A stretch of 16,061 nt of DNA from NCBI GenBank assembly GCA_020846515.1, contig JADLDX010000197.1:1-16061 (forward strand), in the 5' to 3' direction. The stretch's first letter is position 1. Every line of letters starts with the position of its first letter. Positions 1-6,589 of this stretch are shown piece after piece. This stretch comes from Pirellulaceae bacterium (GTDB lineage Bacteria > Planctomycetota > Planctomycetia > Pirellulales > Pirellulaceae). A program made the translations under genes and the position numbers. The notes below the pieces were generated by a model. It searched no databases. It saw nothing but the letters and a program-made list of their open reading frames with translations, and was not told the DNA's origin.

Positions 1-222
1 ATGGCGCCCGCTCATGCGTCGACGGTTGGCTTGTGGAGATTAATGGAGTATGTGCCTCGTCGCCACTGGGACCATTATTCAGTGCCCGAGCGCATGCGCT
101 GGTTCGCGCCAAACTTATATAGGCCCAGACGCATGCCTCCGGACGCCGTGCTGCACTCGTCGGTGCGCGAGAAGATCGATCGCGACGTTCATTACCGTCC
201 GCGTCAATCGCTGTCGCAATAG
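1..222 (+). CDS. C-terminal fragment of a probable DUF2235-type alpha/beta hydrolase (5' end outside window)
   Basis: An open frame runs from the first base to a TAG at 220-222, so the gene very probably begins upstream of the window; the ATG at base 1 is likely internal. The 73 visible residues hold a WRLMEYVPR segment, a basic proline stretch (YRPRRMPPDA), then LHSSVREKI and HYRPRQSL. From memory, this order (W-L-E, RR-P-DG/A, H-SV-R, YRP) matches the C-terminal end of DUF2235 proteins, the family that also contains Tle1-like phospholipase effectors of type VI secretion. The catalytic GxSxG region would lie upstream and cannot be seen. The family assignment is therefore tentative, and neither the substrate nor a role in secretion can be claimed. 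No terminator is evident after the stop. Confidence 0.6.
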   Translation: MAPAHASTVGLWRLMEYVPRRHWDHYSVPERMRWFAPNLYRPRRMPPDAVLHSSVREKIDRDVHYRPRQSLSQ

Positions 223-290
223 TTTACATATAAAGTAATTTGATGCGTTACCACTTTGATGAGGTATACGCAGTAGAAAGTGGAGCCAAA

Positions 291-548
291 ATGTCAGACC
301 TCAGCAACCCACGTGTCATCTGGATGAAGGGTGGATTGTTCGTCGTGCTTGGCCTGCTGTCTGCCTGTCTACTGATGGCACGGATGCAATCGCTCACGTC
401 GGCTTTACTGCTCTTGATCTGCATTTGGTCATTTTGCCGAGCGTACTACTTCGCGTTCTACGTCATTGAGCATTACGTCGATCCCGATTACCACTTTGCG
501 GGCTTGATTGACTTCGCGCGCTATGCCTGCGGCTTGCCCCGCAAATAA
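291..548 (+). CDS. Small two-helix membrane protein, conserved-looking hypothetical
   Basis: The gene encodes 85 residues from the ATG at 291, chosen because GGAG at 282-285 sits 5 bases upstream; an earlier ATG at 243 lacks such a site. A short polar N-terminus (MSDLSNPRVIWMKGG) is followed by two hydrophobic segments, roughly residues 15-31 (FVVLGLLSACLLMA) and 35-55 (SALLLLICIWSFCRAYYFAFY). The tail is rich in aromatic and acidic residues (FYVIEHYVDPDYHFAGLIDF) and looks like a conserved functional motif rather than random sequence. It is probably an inner-membrane protein with a soluble C-terminal end. I do not recognise the family and propose no function. The stop codon lies 2 bases before the inverted repeat at 551, which probably ends its transcript. 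Confidence 0.7.
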   Translation: MSDLSNPRVIWMKGGLFVVLGLLSACLLMARMQSLTSALLLLICIWSFCRAYYFAFYVIEHYVDPDYHFAGLIDFARYACGLPRK

Positions 549-550
549 AT

Positions 551-605
551 GGGGTCAGGTCTCTTTTTTCTACCGAGTTGAGGTAGAAAAAAGAGACCTG
601 ACCCC
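551..605. repeat. Perfect 24-bp inverted repeat with 7-nt loop (REP-like element, possible bidirectional terminator)
   Basis: The left arm at 551-574 starts GGGGTCAGGTCTC and ends CTACC. The right arm at 582-605 is its exact reverse complement, ending GAGACCTGACCCC, and the loop is GAGTTGA. The plus strand continues with TTTTT after the second arm, so an RNA hairpin plus U-tract would form at the end of the gene that stops at 548. On the minus strand the element lies 12 bases beyond the 3' end of the tRNA-Gln. A degenerate relative occurs at 8426-8520, so this is a dispersed element rather than a private terminator. From memory, similar GGGGTCAGGTCTC palindromes are scattered between genes in several bacterial phyla, and REP-like elements are often mobilised by REP-associated Y1 transposases; none is encoded here. 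Confidence 0.85.
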
Positions 606-617
606 TTTTTCGTTAGC

Positions 618-687
618 TGGGGTGCAGGGACTCGAACCCCAACAAGCAGATCCAGAATCTGCTGTGCTACCATTACACCACACCCCA
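618..687 (-). tRNA. tRNA-Gln (anticodon CUG)
   Basis: Read on the minus strand, 70 bases fold as a tRNA. The acceptor stem is TGGGGTG/CACCCCA. The D arm is GTGT-AATGGTA-GCAC, and the anticodon arm is GCAGA-TTCTGGA-TCTGC. The variable loop has 4 nt, and the T arm carries the TTCGAGT loop. The loop places CTG at positions 34-36, which reads the glutamine codon CAG. The 3' CCA is not encoded and would be added after transcription. Stems are intact apart from usual G-U wobbles in the D and T arms. The inverted repeat at 551-605 lies just downstream of its 3' end and may end the transcript. Confidence 0.93.
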
Positions 688-708
688 GTTTAGAACCCCA
701 GTTTAGAA
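683..708. repeat. 13-bp perfect tandem duplication at the tRNA 5' end
   Basis: CCCCAGTTTAGAA occurs at 683-695 and again immediately at 696-708. The first copy includes the first five bases of the tRNA gene (minus-strand TGGGG), so the repeat copies the tRNA 5' boundary and its leader. It is probably a replication-slippage or repair scar. It could also be a short target duplication, but no inserted element lies between the copies. Confidence 0.75.
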
Positions 709-753
709 GTCATGACGTTCCAGGATCGAAGGTACGTTCTTGACTGCTGGTAG

Positions 754-2013
754 TCAAGACGGGCAGGCAGCCGAAAAGGTTCGAACGTTGGCGGCGATGG
801 GACAAATAGTTAACAGACTGATCTCAGGCGGACAGCGCCAACGCAGCGGTTGTGTACCAGCCAGGCCACGCGAGACATGCATCAATGTCGGTGGCAAGCG
901 AAAGACGCCCGATGCAAATCGGCTGCCATGACGACTGGGGGCAATCAATGGTCCCACGCCAGGAATGCGGACCTGGCCACCATGTGTGTGCCCTGCCAAT
1001 AATAAATCTAGCCCCAGCGACCGCGCCCAGGGATGCTGGTCCGGCGTGTGCGACAAGCCGATCTTCAATGCGTCACCGGAGTCCGCGGCCGATAGTGGCC
1101 CACTTTCCCAGTGGTCGCCTTCGTGACGTTCGTACCAAGGATTTTCGTTACCACACAAAATGATCTTGGGCCGTCCGACCGTGTGGAGCGGATCTGCATC
1201 GTGTGTCTCGGGATCAATGCTGCCATCCTGTCGACCCAGGTCCGTCCAACCAATGGCGTCCATCCGCTGGGCCGCCGCCGCGATGCTGGTCAAGCGACAT
1301 TCGTGATTGCCAAACAAAAAAAATCGGCCAAGCGGCGCGGACAGTCGCCCTAGAATCGGTTCGATCCAATCCAAACAATGGTCCTTGTCGATAATGTCGC
1401 CGGTGATCACCAACATGTCCGGCTGCATCTCTTGCATTCGCTCAACGACATAGTGATAAAACGCCGGCGTTAGTTGACCAGTGAAGTGTAAGTCGGATAA
1501 GTGCCCGATGGTCAGCTGCTGCCAGCTGAGCGGAAACTCGCGTTCCAGCACCAGGCGTTTGCGAGTCACCGACAAATGTGTGATCTCGTTCATGGGCAAG
1601 CGACGCGCGGCATGCGAGATCCACTTGCCCGTCAGCGGCTCTGATACCTGATCCGCCACATTGACGCAGTGCGATTCATGATGCGTGAGGTTCTTCGGCG
1701 GGACCAACCATAAACGCGACTCCAACCACATGGGGCCGAGTATGAAGACCGTGCCGATCGACCAGATGATCCACAAGCTGAGCACTGGGGCCGCGGCATC
1801 CAGCGGTTGATCGTGCCACATGGCTGTCAGCACCGACCAGTGCGTGGCAGCCATGACGACGGGGATGGTCAAGATCAGCAGAATGATGCCGAGTTCGCAT
1901 CGCTTGATAAACCGACGAGGCAACGCGGTGGCGTTGATGCGGTTGTAACAGAAAACCCACCAGCCAAGATGTCCCAGCAACACGACAACCGATAGCAAAA
2001 CGAACTGAGTCAT
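754..2013 (-). CDS. Membrane-anchored YaeI-like metallophosphoesterase
   Basis: This gene encodes 419 residues from an ATG at 2013, with no clear Shine-Dalgarno sequence, which is common in planctomycetes. The N-terminal third is hydrophobic, with helices near residues 4-21, 41-56 and 74-95. A calcineurin-like phosphoesterase domain starts near residue 165. It contains the full metal-binding set: HLSDLH (171-176, D174 and H176), GDIID (205-209), GNHE (235-238), SHTPDQ (321-326) and GHTHGGQ (341-347). This order is typical of the YaeI/YkuE subgroup, dinuclear-metal hydrolases often linked to phospholipid or UDP-sugar pyrophosphate hydrolysis; the actual substrate cannot be told. The family's usual length is about 270-400 residues, so this is full length. 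The regulator gene ends 204 bases upstream on the same strand, which is too far to assume an operon. Confidence 0.9.
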   Translation of the reverse strand: MTQFVLLSVVVLLGHLGWWVFCYNRINATALPRRFIKRCELGIILLILTIPVVMAATHWSVLTAMWHDQPLDAAAPVLSLWIIWSIGTVFILGPMWLESRLWLVPPKNLTHHESHCVNVADQVSEPLTGKWISHAARRLPMNEITHLSVTRKRLVLEREFPLSWQQLTIGHLSDLHFTGQLTPAFYHYVVERMQEMQPDMLVITGDIIDKDHCLDWIEPILGRLSAPLGRFFLFGNHECRLTSIAAAAQRMDAIGWTDLGRQDGSIDPETHDADPLHTVGRPKIILCGNENPWYERHEGDHWESGPLSAADSGDALKIGLSHTPDQHPWARSLGLDLLLAGHTHGGQVRIPGVGPLIAPSRHGSRFASGVFRLPPTLMHVSRGLAGTQPLRWRCPPEISLLTICPIAANVRTFSAACPS

Positions 2014-2217
2014 GTTGGTTGGAGGTCGTCGCTGATTAATTGAAGTTCGGCAAGGCTTGTCGGGGCGTCAAGCGAGCCAGCAGCCGTGCGGTTAAACGGC
2101 CATGTTATGCAGCAAAACTGTGCCACACAGGTTCTATCCCAAGGCTCATTTCCGAGAAATCAGCCACCAGAGACAGGAGAGCGAAATTTGGGCCAGCGCC
2201 GACAGGCCCGCGGAAAT

Positions 2218-3933
2218 CTAAGCGACTTGGGGTTGGTAGCAGTCGAGAATGGTTTCGACGACGTTGATCAGTTGAGCCACGCGGAATGGTTTATAGAGCA
2301 AGGCTTTAGGATGCAATCCCGCTTGACGAGCCTTGACGATCGAGTGACCGGGGTCGTAACCATAACCAGTCATCAGGATCATCGGTACCTGCTCCTGCAG
2401 TGCTTGTAGCCGCAGCATTAACTGGTAGCCGCTGTAGTCGGGCAGTTTGATATCGGAAATCACCACATCGTACGACGCGTCCAGGCCGCTATTGCGGAAC
2501 AATAAGACGGCTTCGTCTCCGGAGCTAGCGGTTTCGATGATGCAGCCATAACGTTCCAGCAAATTATGAGCATCATTACGCACGGTAGCGTCCGCATCGA
2601 CGACTAGAATGCGCTTCCCGCGCAGCTTGGCGTGCTGCTGCTGCGTACATCCAGCCGGAATCGCCTCCACGGGTGCCATGCGCTGGCCGATTTGTTGAAT
2701 CACGCGCTTGATGTCCCGCGCGTTCTGGACGATGCGCTGCAAGCGCTGGACAACTTCCGGATCATGGCCGATGTAGCGTTCGATGACGTTGACGGCGTCG
2801 AGCAAAATATGGTCCACCGGCAGAGCCACCGCGCTGTGGATCGCTTCGCAACTTTGTTGGGCCGTGTTGTTCTTCTGAGCGACCAGTAGCTCCAGGGTAT
2901 TCAGCGCGACTGCAATGTCACGCGCGAAAATTTCCAAGAACTGCATGTCGCTAGCATTAAACGCGCAGATCCGCGGGCTCTCGACGTTGATCGTGCCAAT
3001 GACCTGTTCATGCAACAAGATCGGCACAGTCAGCGAGCTGCGCGCACCCTTGAAGGCTTCGAGGTAGAGAGGGTCCTGTCCAGCGTCATGGCATAGATAG
3101 CTTTGGCCAGTCGAGGCCACGTAGCCGGTGACCCCATTGCCTTGTGACCGCGCAAAGAGCTTACGATCTGCGGCTTGTCGATCGATGCCCACACTCAGCA
3201 GTGGAATCAAGTTGCTGGTAGTTTGCTCGAGTAAACGGATCTCAATGACTTCGACATTTAACAAATCGCGGGTGTAGTGGCGGATGTTGTCTTTCAACAA
3301 ATCGATCCGCGCGCTGGTATCCATCGCGAAAATTTCATCGGGTTTCAGATCGGTCAGCTTCTGGCCGGCCTGGTGAATAGCGGCCAGTTTTTGTTGCTGG
3401 AGAATTTCAGCGGTGATGTCACTGACGGTAGCGACGAGTGCGGCCTGGTCGGAGGCGGCGGTGGGTAGTGGAGCCACGTGGACTTGAAAGTACTTGAAGT
3501 CCGCTGTCTGCAAAGTGCTACTGCTTGGATTGCCGGTAGCTAGCGCTGTATGGAAGGGACAGAAGTCTGGCCCCATGATTTCCGGGTTACCCAGCGATGC
3601 ATAGAAGTTAAGGCCAACCACATCATCCACGCTGGACCAAGCCCGCATGCAGCGATTGGCCCAAGTGATATTCATTTCGGCGGTGACCAAAGCTACGCCG
3701 TCGGGCATGCCATCGAGGATGCGTTCGCTTTGAAGCAAACGCACGACGTTGGTTTCGGCAGCCAATGTGCTGCCATGCAAAAACACACCGCTATACTTAG
3801 CCTGAGCCAAATGCGCTACGGCATCCAATGGTGATTGAACGTGTTCGATATCGAAGTGCTCAGCCAATTGGCCCGCCGGAAACGCCTGTTCCGATGCTGG
3901 TCCGACCCAAAGCACCTTTTTCTTAGGCGACAA
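2218..3933 (-). CDS. Signalling protein: degenerate receiver - PAS - GAF - helical linker - receiver domain, no kinase domain
   Basis: The gene gives 571 residues from a TTG at 3933. I chose it because AGGGAG lies 7 bases upstream and the product then begins MSPKKKVLWVGP; another TTG at 3957 would add 8 residues. Residues 4-65 resemble a receiver fold that has lost its acceptor (VLWVGP for VLVVDD, FLHG for the aspartate strand). A PAS-like domain spans about 70-175 (DGMPDGVALVTAEMNITWAN). A GAF domain spans about 208-350 (GNGVTGYVASTGQSYLC, then SSLTVPILLHEQVIGTINVES). A helical stretch at 358-420 looks like a dimerisation helix. The C-terminal receiver (440-565) is intact, with D446/D448, acceptor D494 (ISDIKLPDYSG), T522 (MTGYG) and K548 (YKPF). 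No HATPase or output domain follows, so it is probably a phosphorylation target or adaptor in a phosphorelay. Confidence 0.85.
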   Translation of the reverse strand: MSPKKKVLWVGPASEQAFPAGQLAEHFDIEHVQSPLDAVAHLAQAKYSGVFLHGSTLAAETNVVRLLQSERILDGMPDGVALVTAEMNITWANRCMRAWSSVDDVVGLNFYASLGNPEIMGPDFCPFHTALATGNPSSSTLQTADFKYFQVHVAPLPTAASDQAALVATVSDITAEILQQQKLAAIHQAGQKLTDLKPDEIFAMDTSARIDLLKDNIRHYTRDLLNVEVIEIRLLEQTTSNLIPLLSVGIDRQAADRKLFARSQGNGVTGYVASTGQSYLCHDAGQDPLYLEAFKGARSSLTVPILLHEQVIGTINVESPRICAFNASDMQFLEIFARDIAVALNTLELLVAQKNNTAQQSCEAIHSAVALPVDHILLDAVNVIERYIGHDPEVVQRLQRIVQNARDIKRVIQQIGQRMAPVEAIPAGCTQQQHAKLRGKRILVVDADATVRNDAHNLLERYGCIIETASSGDEAVLLFRNSGLDASYDVVISDIKLPDYSGYQLMLRLQALQEQVPMILMTGYGYDPGHSIVKARQAGLHPKALLYKPFRVAQLINVVETILDCYQPQVA

Positions 3934-4008
3934 GTGACCGCTCCCTGCTTGCGACAACCTGGGCGAGACTACCCGCCGGTGGATGAATCTTTCACTACTT
4001 CTATGTTA

Positions 4009-4037
4009 AGTATAGGACAGAGGGGTAATTGCAGCAA
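4009..4037 (-). promoter_or_regulatory. Putative sigma70-type promoter of the PAS-GAF-receiver gene
   Basis: On the minus strand, TTGCTG (4032-4037) and TATACT (4009-4014) are separated by exactly 17 bases. The -10 box matches consensus at five of six positions; the -35 box keeps only the TTG. A start near 4002 would leave a leader of about 70 bases before the TTG codon at 3933. This is a prediction from sequence only. Confidence 0.45.
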
Positions 4038-4419
4038 TGTCAAGGTGCCCAATGTCGACCTTGATGGTGCTTTCCGGCCCAGCCTGATATCACCGCTCGC
4101 CCGTTTCGCCGCAAGGGCAAATGCCTCGCTTGGTGGAGCTGGCAACTGGTTCATCGCCATGCCGGTGCGGTCAGAATGAGCACTGTCGGCAAATCACCGA
4201 CTTTAACGGTTGCGCAGCTGGCGAAATTTGAGAGTTTTTTGCCGGCCCCTACTCGCATTGCTGCACACCTCGGCTAAACTCTAGCCAACTGGTCGTTTTG
4301 CATGTGTCCCGAGCAAGTGCAAGATGAAAACCGGGTGCATGGTTTGGTTTCCCGCCTTCTCCAATCCGGGTATTAAGCAAACTTTGCCTCTTTTTCCCAA
4401 CTTGCTCAACGCGTGCATA
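4038..4419. other. Non-coding divergent intergenic region
   Basis: About 380 bases lie between the two divergent promoters of the regulator and the YTV gene. Short open frames cross it on both strands, but they lack ribosome binding sites and recognisable protein patterns. A run of six T at 4234-4239 and a short hairpin (GGCT/AGCC, 4271-4285) are visible. No clear binding site, riboswitch or RNA gene can be supported. Confidence 0.5.
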
Positions 4420-4447
4420 TTGACACGTTGTATTCTCAACATAGATT
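4420..4447 (+). promoter_or_regulatory. Putative sigma70-type promoter of the YTV-repeat gene
   Basis: A perfect -35 box, TTGACA, lies at 4420-4425, followed after 16 bases by TAGATT at 4442-4447 (four of six matches to TATAAT). Transcription would start near 4455 and give a 5' leader of roughly 95 bases before the ATG at 4549. The strong -35 box fits an abundantly expressed structural protein. Confidence 0.5.
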
Positions 4448-4527
4448 CTAGCATTACCGTACTTTTAGGTATCGTCAGGACATGTAGTCATGGCGATTTG
4501 TGCTTTGGGCTGGCCGCTAGGCCAATC

Positions 4528-4548
4528 GTTCCTCGAGAGGAGTTCCTC
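4528..4548 (+). promoter_or_regulatory. Strong ribosome binding site flanked by a direct repeat that could mask it
   Basis: GAGAGGAG (4535-4542) ends six bases before the ATG at 4549, and this decides the start. The site is bracketed by two copies of GTTCCTC (4528-4534 and 4542-4548). The downstream copy can pair its CCTC with GAGG of the Shine-Dalgarno sequence across an AGTT loop. The upstream CCTC faces the same GAGG with only two bases between, so it is a poorer partner. Any regulatory effect is inference. Confidence 0.6.
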
Positions 4549-6249
4549 ATGAAGTTTCGCCCGTTCTGTTATGTGATGGGCCTAGCCGCGACGTTGTGTT
4601 CGGCCGGTCTTGTAAACGCTCAATGTAGTAGCTGTGGTAGCGCTGTGGTGAGCAGCGGCTGTGGCTCGGCTGGAGGCTGCGGTGGTGCAGTTGATAGCGG
4701 TTGTGGCGTTCAGTACACCGAGAAGACCATTATGGTCCCTCAGTACGTCACCGAAACCCAAGTGGTTACGGTAACTCAGTATCAGCAAGAAACTCGCCAA
4801 CGGACCTACAAGGTCAACAAGCAAGTTCCACGTCAAGAAACCAAGGAGCAGACCTACACTGAGATGGTTTCGCAGCAGCAGGTCCAGGACTACACCGTCC
4901 AAGTGCCTGTGACCACCATGGTTGAGCAGTCGTACACGGTTCGCGTTCCTAAGATGGAAACCCGTGAAGAAAGCTACACCGTCAACGTTCCTGTTTACAA
5001 CAGCGTTGAAGTCCCGTACACCGTCAGCGTCCCCTACACCGAAGCCATGGAACAACCTTACACGGTTCAAGTTCCATACCAAGAAACGGTCAACACCACA
5101 GTAACGGTCAGCGTTCCTTACACTGAGGAAGTGCCTTACACCGTCAATGTGCCTTACACCGAAACCGTCGAACAGACCTACAACGTCAGCGTGCCTTACA
5201 CCGAGACGATGGAACAGTCCTACACGGTTCAAGTTCCTTACACCGAACAGCGCACCGGCACTCGTCAAGTTTGCACCCGTGTGCCTGTAACGACCTACAC
5301 CACTTGCACCAAGGACATGGGCAGCTATCAGACTGAACAAGTCGAAGTGCCTGTTTCGAGCGGTTGCGGCGCCAGCACTGGTTGCGGCGGCGGCTGTGGT
5401 GCTAGCACTGGTTGCGGTGGCTGTGGTGTCTGTGGCGCCAGCACTGGTTGCGGTGGTTGCGGCGAAAGCAGTGGCTGTGGCGGCGGTTGCGCTCCTGCAA
5501 CGACCACCGTTTGCCGTCGCGTTTGGGTTCCAAACGTCGTAACCGAACAAGTTCCGGTTACCACTTACCAAAACCAAATGTCGACTCAGGAATACACCTA
5601 CTCGGTGACCATGTGCCGTACTGAAACCCGTACTCGTCCAGTGACCGTCACCAAGTGCCGCACTGAAGCCCGTACCCGTCCAGTAACCATCACCAAGACC
5701 CGTCCTGAAACCCGTACTCGCACTGTTACCAAGTGCCGTATGGAACAACAGTCGCGTCCAGTGACCGTTACCAAGTGCCGCATGGAAACCCGTACTCGTA
5801 CGGTTAACGTCACCAAGTATCGTCAAGAAACTCGCACCCGCACCGTTCAACAGTGCAGCATGCAGCCACAAACCCGCACTCGTACGGTTCAGTTCTGCAC
5901 CTATGTCGACGAAGCTCGTACCCGTCAAGTTCCTCAAACGACCATGACGACCCAAACCCGTCAACGTACTGTCACCGTCTGCGTGCCAGAACAAAAGACT
6001 CGCACCTACACCGTAACTATGTACGACACCGTGACCGAAGATCGCGTACAAGACTACACCGTATGTGTACCTGTCCAAGTTCAGAAAGAAATCCAAGTTC
6101 AAAAGTGCGTTATGGTTCCACAAACCGTTAGCGTTCCATGCAGCACCGGTTGCGGTGGCGGCGTGAGCGTTGGTGGTAGCTGTGGTGCATCGGTTAGCGC
6201 CGGTTGTGGTTGCAGCGCTCCTGCGAGCAGCTGCAGCGGATGCAACTAA
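4549..6249 (+). CDS. Secreted cysteine-rich YTV-repeat protein, probable cell-wall component
   Basis: The product is 566 residues. A signal peptide (MKFRPFCYVMGLAATLCSAG, cleavage probably after LVNA at 24) is followed by a Cys/Gly linker (26-53). Block one (about 105-235) is a tandem array of YTVxVPYTE-type units of roughly 14-19 residues, rich in Glu and without Cys. A Cys/Gly hinge (242-314) has GCGAST repeats. Block two (about 340-490) is built of TRTRPVTVTKC-type units, rich in Arg and with one Cys per one or two units. A Cys-rich tail covers 520-566. From memory, Pfam recognises this repeat as the YTV family, known from Rhodopirellula-type planctomycetes and associated with their proteinaceous, disulfide-rich wall. 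I count about 37 cysteines. The start at 4549 has a strong ribosome binding site and creates the signal peptide; in-frame codons back to 4324 are untranslated leader. Promoter and terminator signals on both sides suggest a monocistronic, highly expressed gene. Confidence 0.88.
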   Translation: MKFRPFCYVMGLAATLCSAGLVNAQCSSCGSAVVSSGCGSAGGCGGAVDSGCGVQYTEKTIMVPQYVTETQVVTVTQYQQETRQRTYKVNKQVPRQETKEQTYTEMVSQQQVQDYTVQVPVTTMVEQSYTVRVPKMETREESYTVNVPVYNSVEVPYTVSVPYTEAMEQPYTVQVPYQETVNTTVTVSVPYTEEVPYTVNVPYTETVEQTYNVSVPYTETMEQSYTVQVPYTEQRTGTRQVCTRVPVTTYTTCTKDMGSYQTEQVEVPVSSGCGASTGCGGGCGASTGCGGCGVCGASTGCGGCGESSGCGGGCAPATTTVCRRVWVPNVVTEQVPVTTYQNQMSTQEYTYSVTMCRTETRTRPVTVTKCRTEARTRPVTITKTRPETRTRTVTKCRMEQQSRPVTVTKCRMETRTRTVNVTKYRQETRTRTVQQCSMQPQTRTRTVQFCTYVDEARTRQVPQTTMTTQTRQRTVTVCVPEQKTRTYTVTMYDTVTEDRVQDYTVCVPVQVQKEIQVQKCVMVPQTVSVPCSTGCGGGVSVGGSCGASVSAGCGCSAPASSCSGCN

Positions 6250-6290
6250 GCTGACGGATCTCAATCACTGAGAACTGTTCGAAAAAACTG

Positions 6291-6324
6291 GGCCGGTACT
6301 CTTCCAGGAGTGCCGGCCTTTTTT
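6291..6324 (+). terminator. Strong intrinsic terminator of the YTV-repeat gene
   Basis: An 11-bp GC-rich stem (GGCCGGTACTC at 6291-6301 with GAGTGCCGGCC at 6308-6318, one G-U wobble) with a 6-base loop is followed directly by six T (6319-6324). It lies 41 bases after the TAA stop of the YTV gene. Confidence 0.92.
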
Positions 6325-6541
6325 CGTTGAGTTTTCCGGGGAACGTTTCGAGGCGTCGGCGCCGCCTCTACTTCACGTTTGAGCAGGCCCTAATACTTCG
6401 CCAGTAGAGCTGGTTAACCTATTGCACAGGCCGTAGGTCTCCCGACGCATTTAAGCCAGTTTCTGCGTTTGTATCATCTGCTAGCCCGGATTTTCGGCCG
6501 ATAAAGGCTAATGGCGTGGCGCTGACGGTTGCGAAGCGGCC

Positions 6542-6547
6542 TATAAT
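6542..6547 (+). promoter_or_regulatory. Possible -10 box of the haloperoxidase gene
   Basis: A perfect TATAAT lies 42 bases before the ATG at 6590. The best upstream partner, GCTGAC at 6521-6526, is only 15 bases away and matches weakly, so this promoter call is tentative. The rest of 6325-6589 shows only a short dyad (GAGGCG at 6350-6355 with CGCCTC at 6363-6368). Confidence 0.3.
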
Positions 6548-6589
6548 GCGAGTTGGTGCTCCAATTGGGCCGGTATCCCAAAGAGTTGG

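Noticed and set aside
2190..2212. GGGCC/GGCCC dyad after the regulator gene as a terminator
   Set aside because: Arms are only 5 bp and no T-run follows on the minus strand.
3969..4160. Minus-strand open frame of 63 codons
   Set aside because: It overlaps the predicted promoter of the regulator gene, has no ribosome binding site and shows no protein-like pattern.
4324..4548. In-frame 75-codon N-terminal extension of the YTV gene
   Set aside because: It would bury the signal peptide, contains the putative promoter, and has no ribosome binding site; the ATG at 4549 has a strong one.
5346..5500. Short GC-rich repeats (GGTTGCGG-type) resembling a repeat array
   Set aside because: They are in-frame codons for GCGAST/GCGG peptide repeats of the YTV protein, with no spacer-repeat structure; not a CRISPR array.
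4582..6264. Very long minus-strand open frame (about 560 codons) opposite the YTV gene
   Set aside because: Its composition (Asn, Thr, Ala, Gly, Leu runs without family pattern) is a mirror of the repetitive, biased codons of the YTV gene, which remove stops from the antisense frame. The sense strand has signal peptide, ribosome binding site, promoter and terminator.
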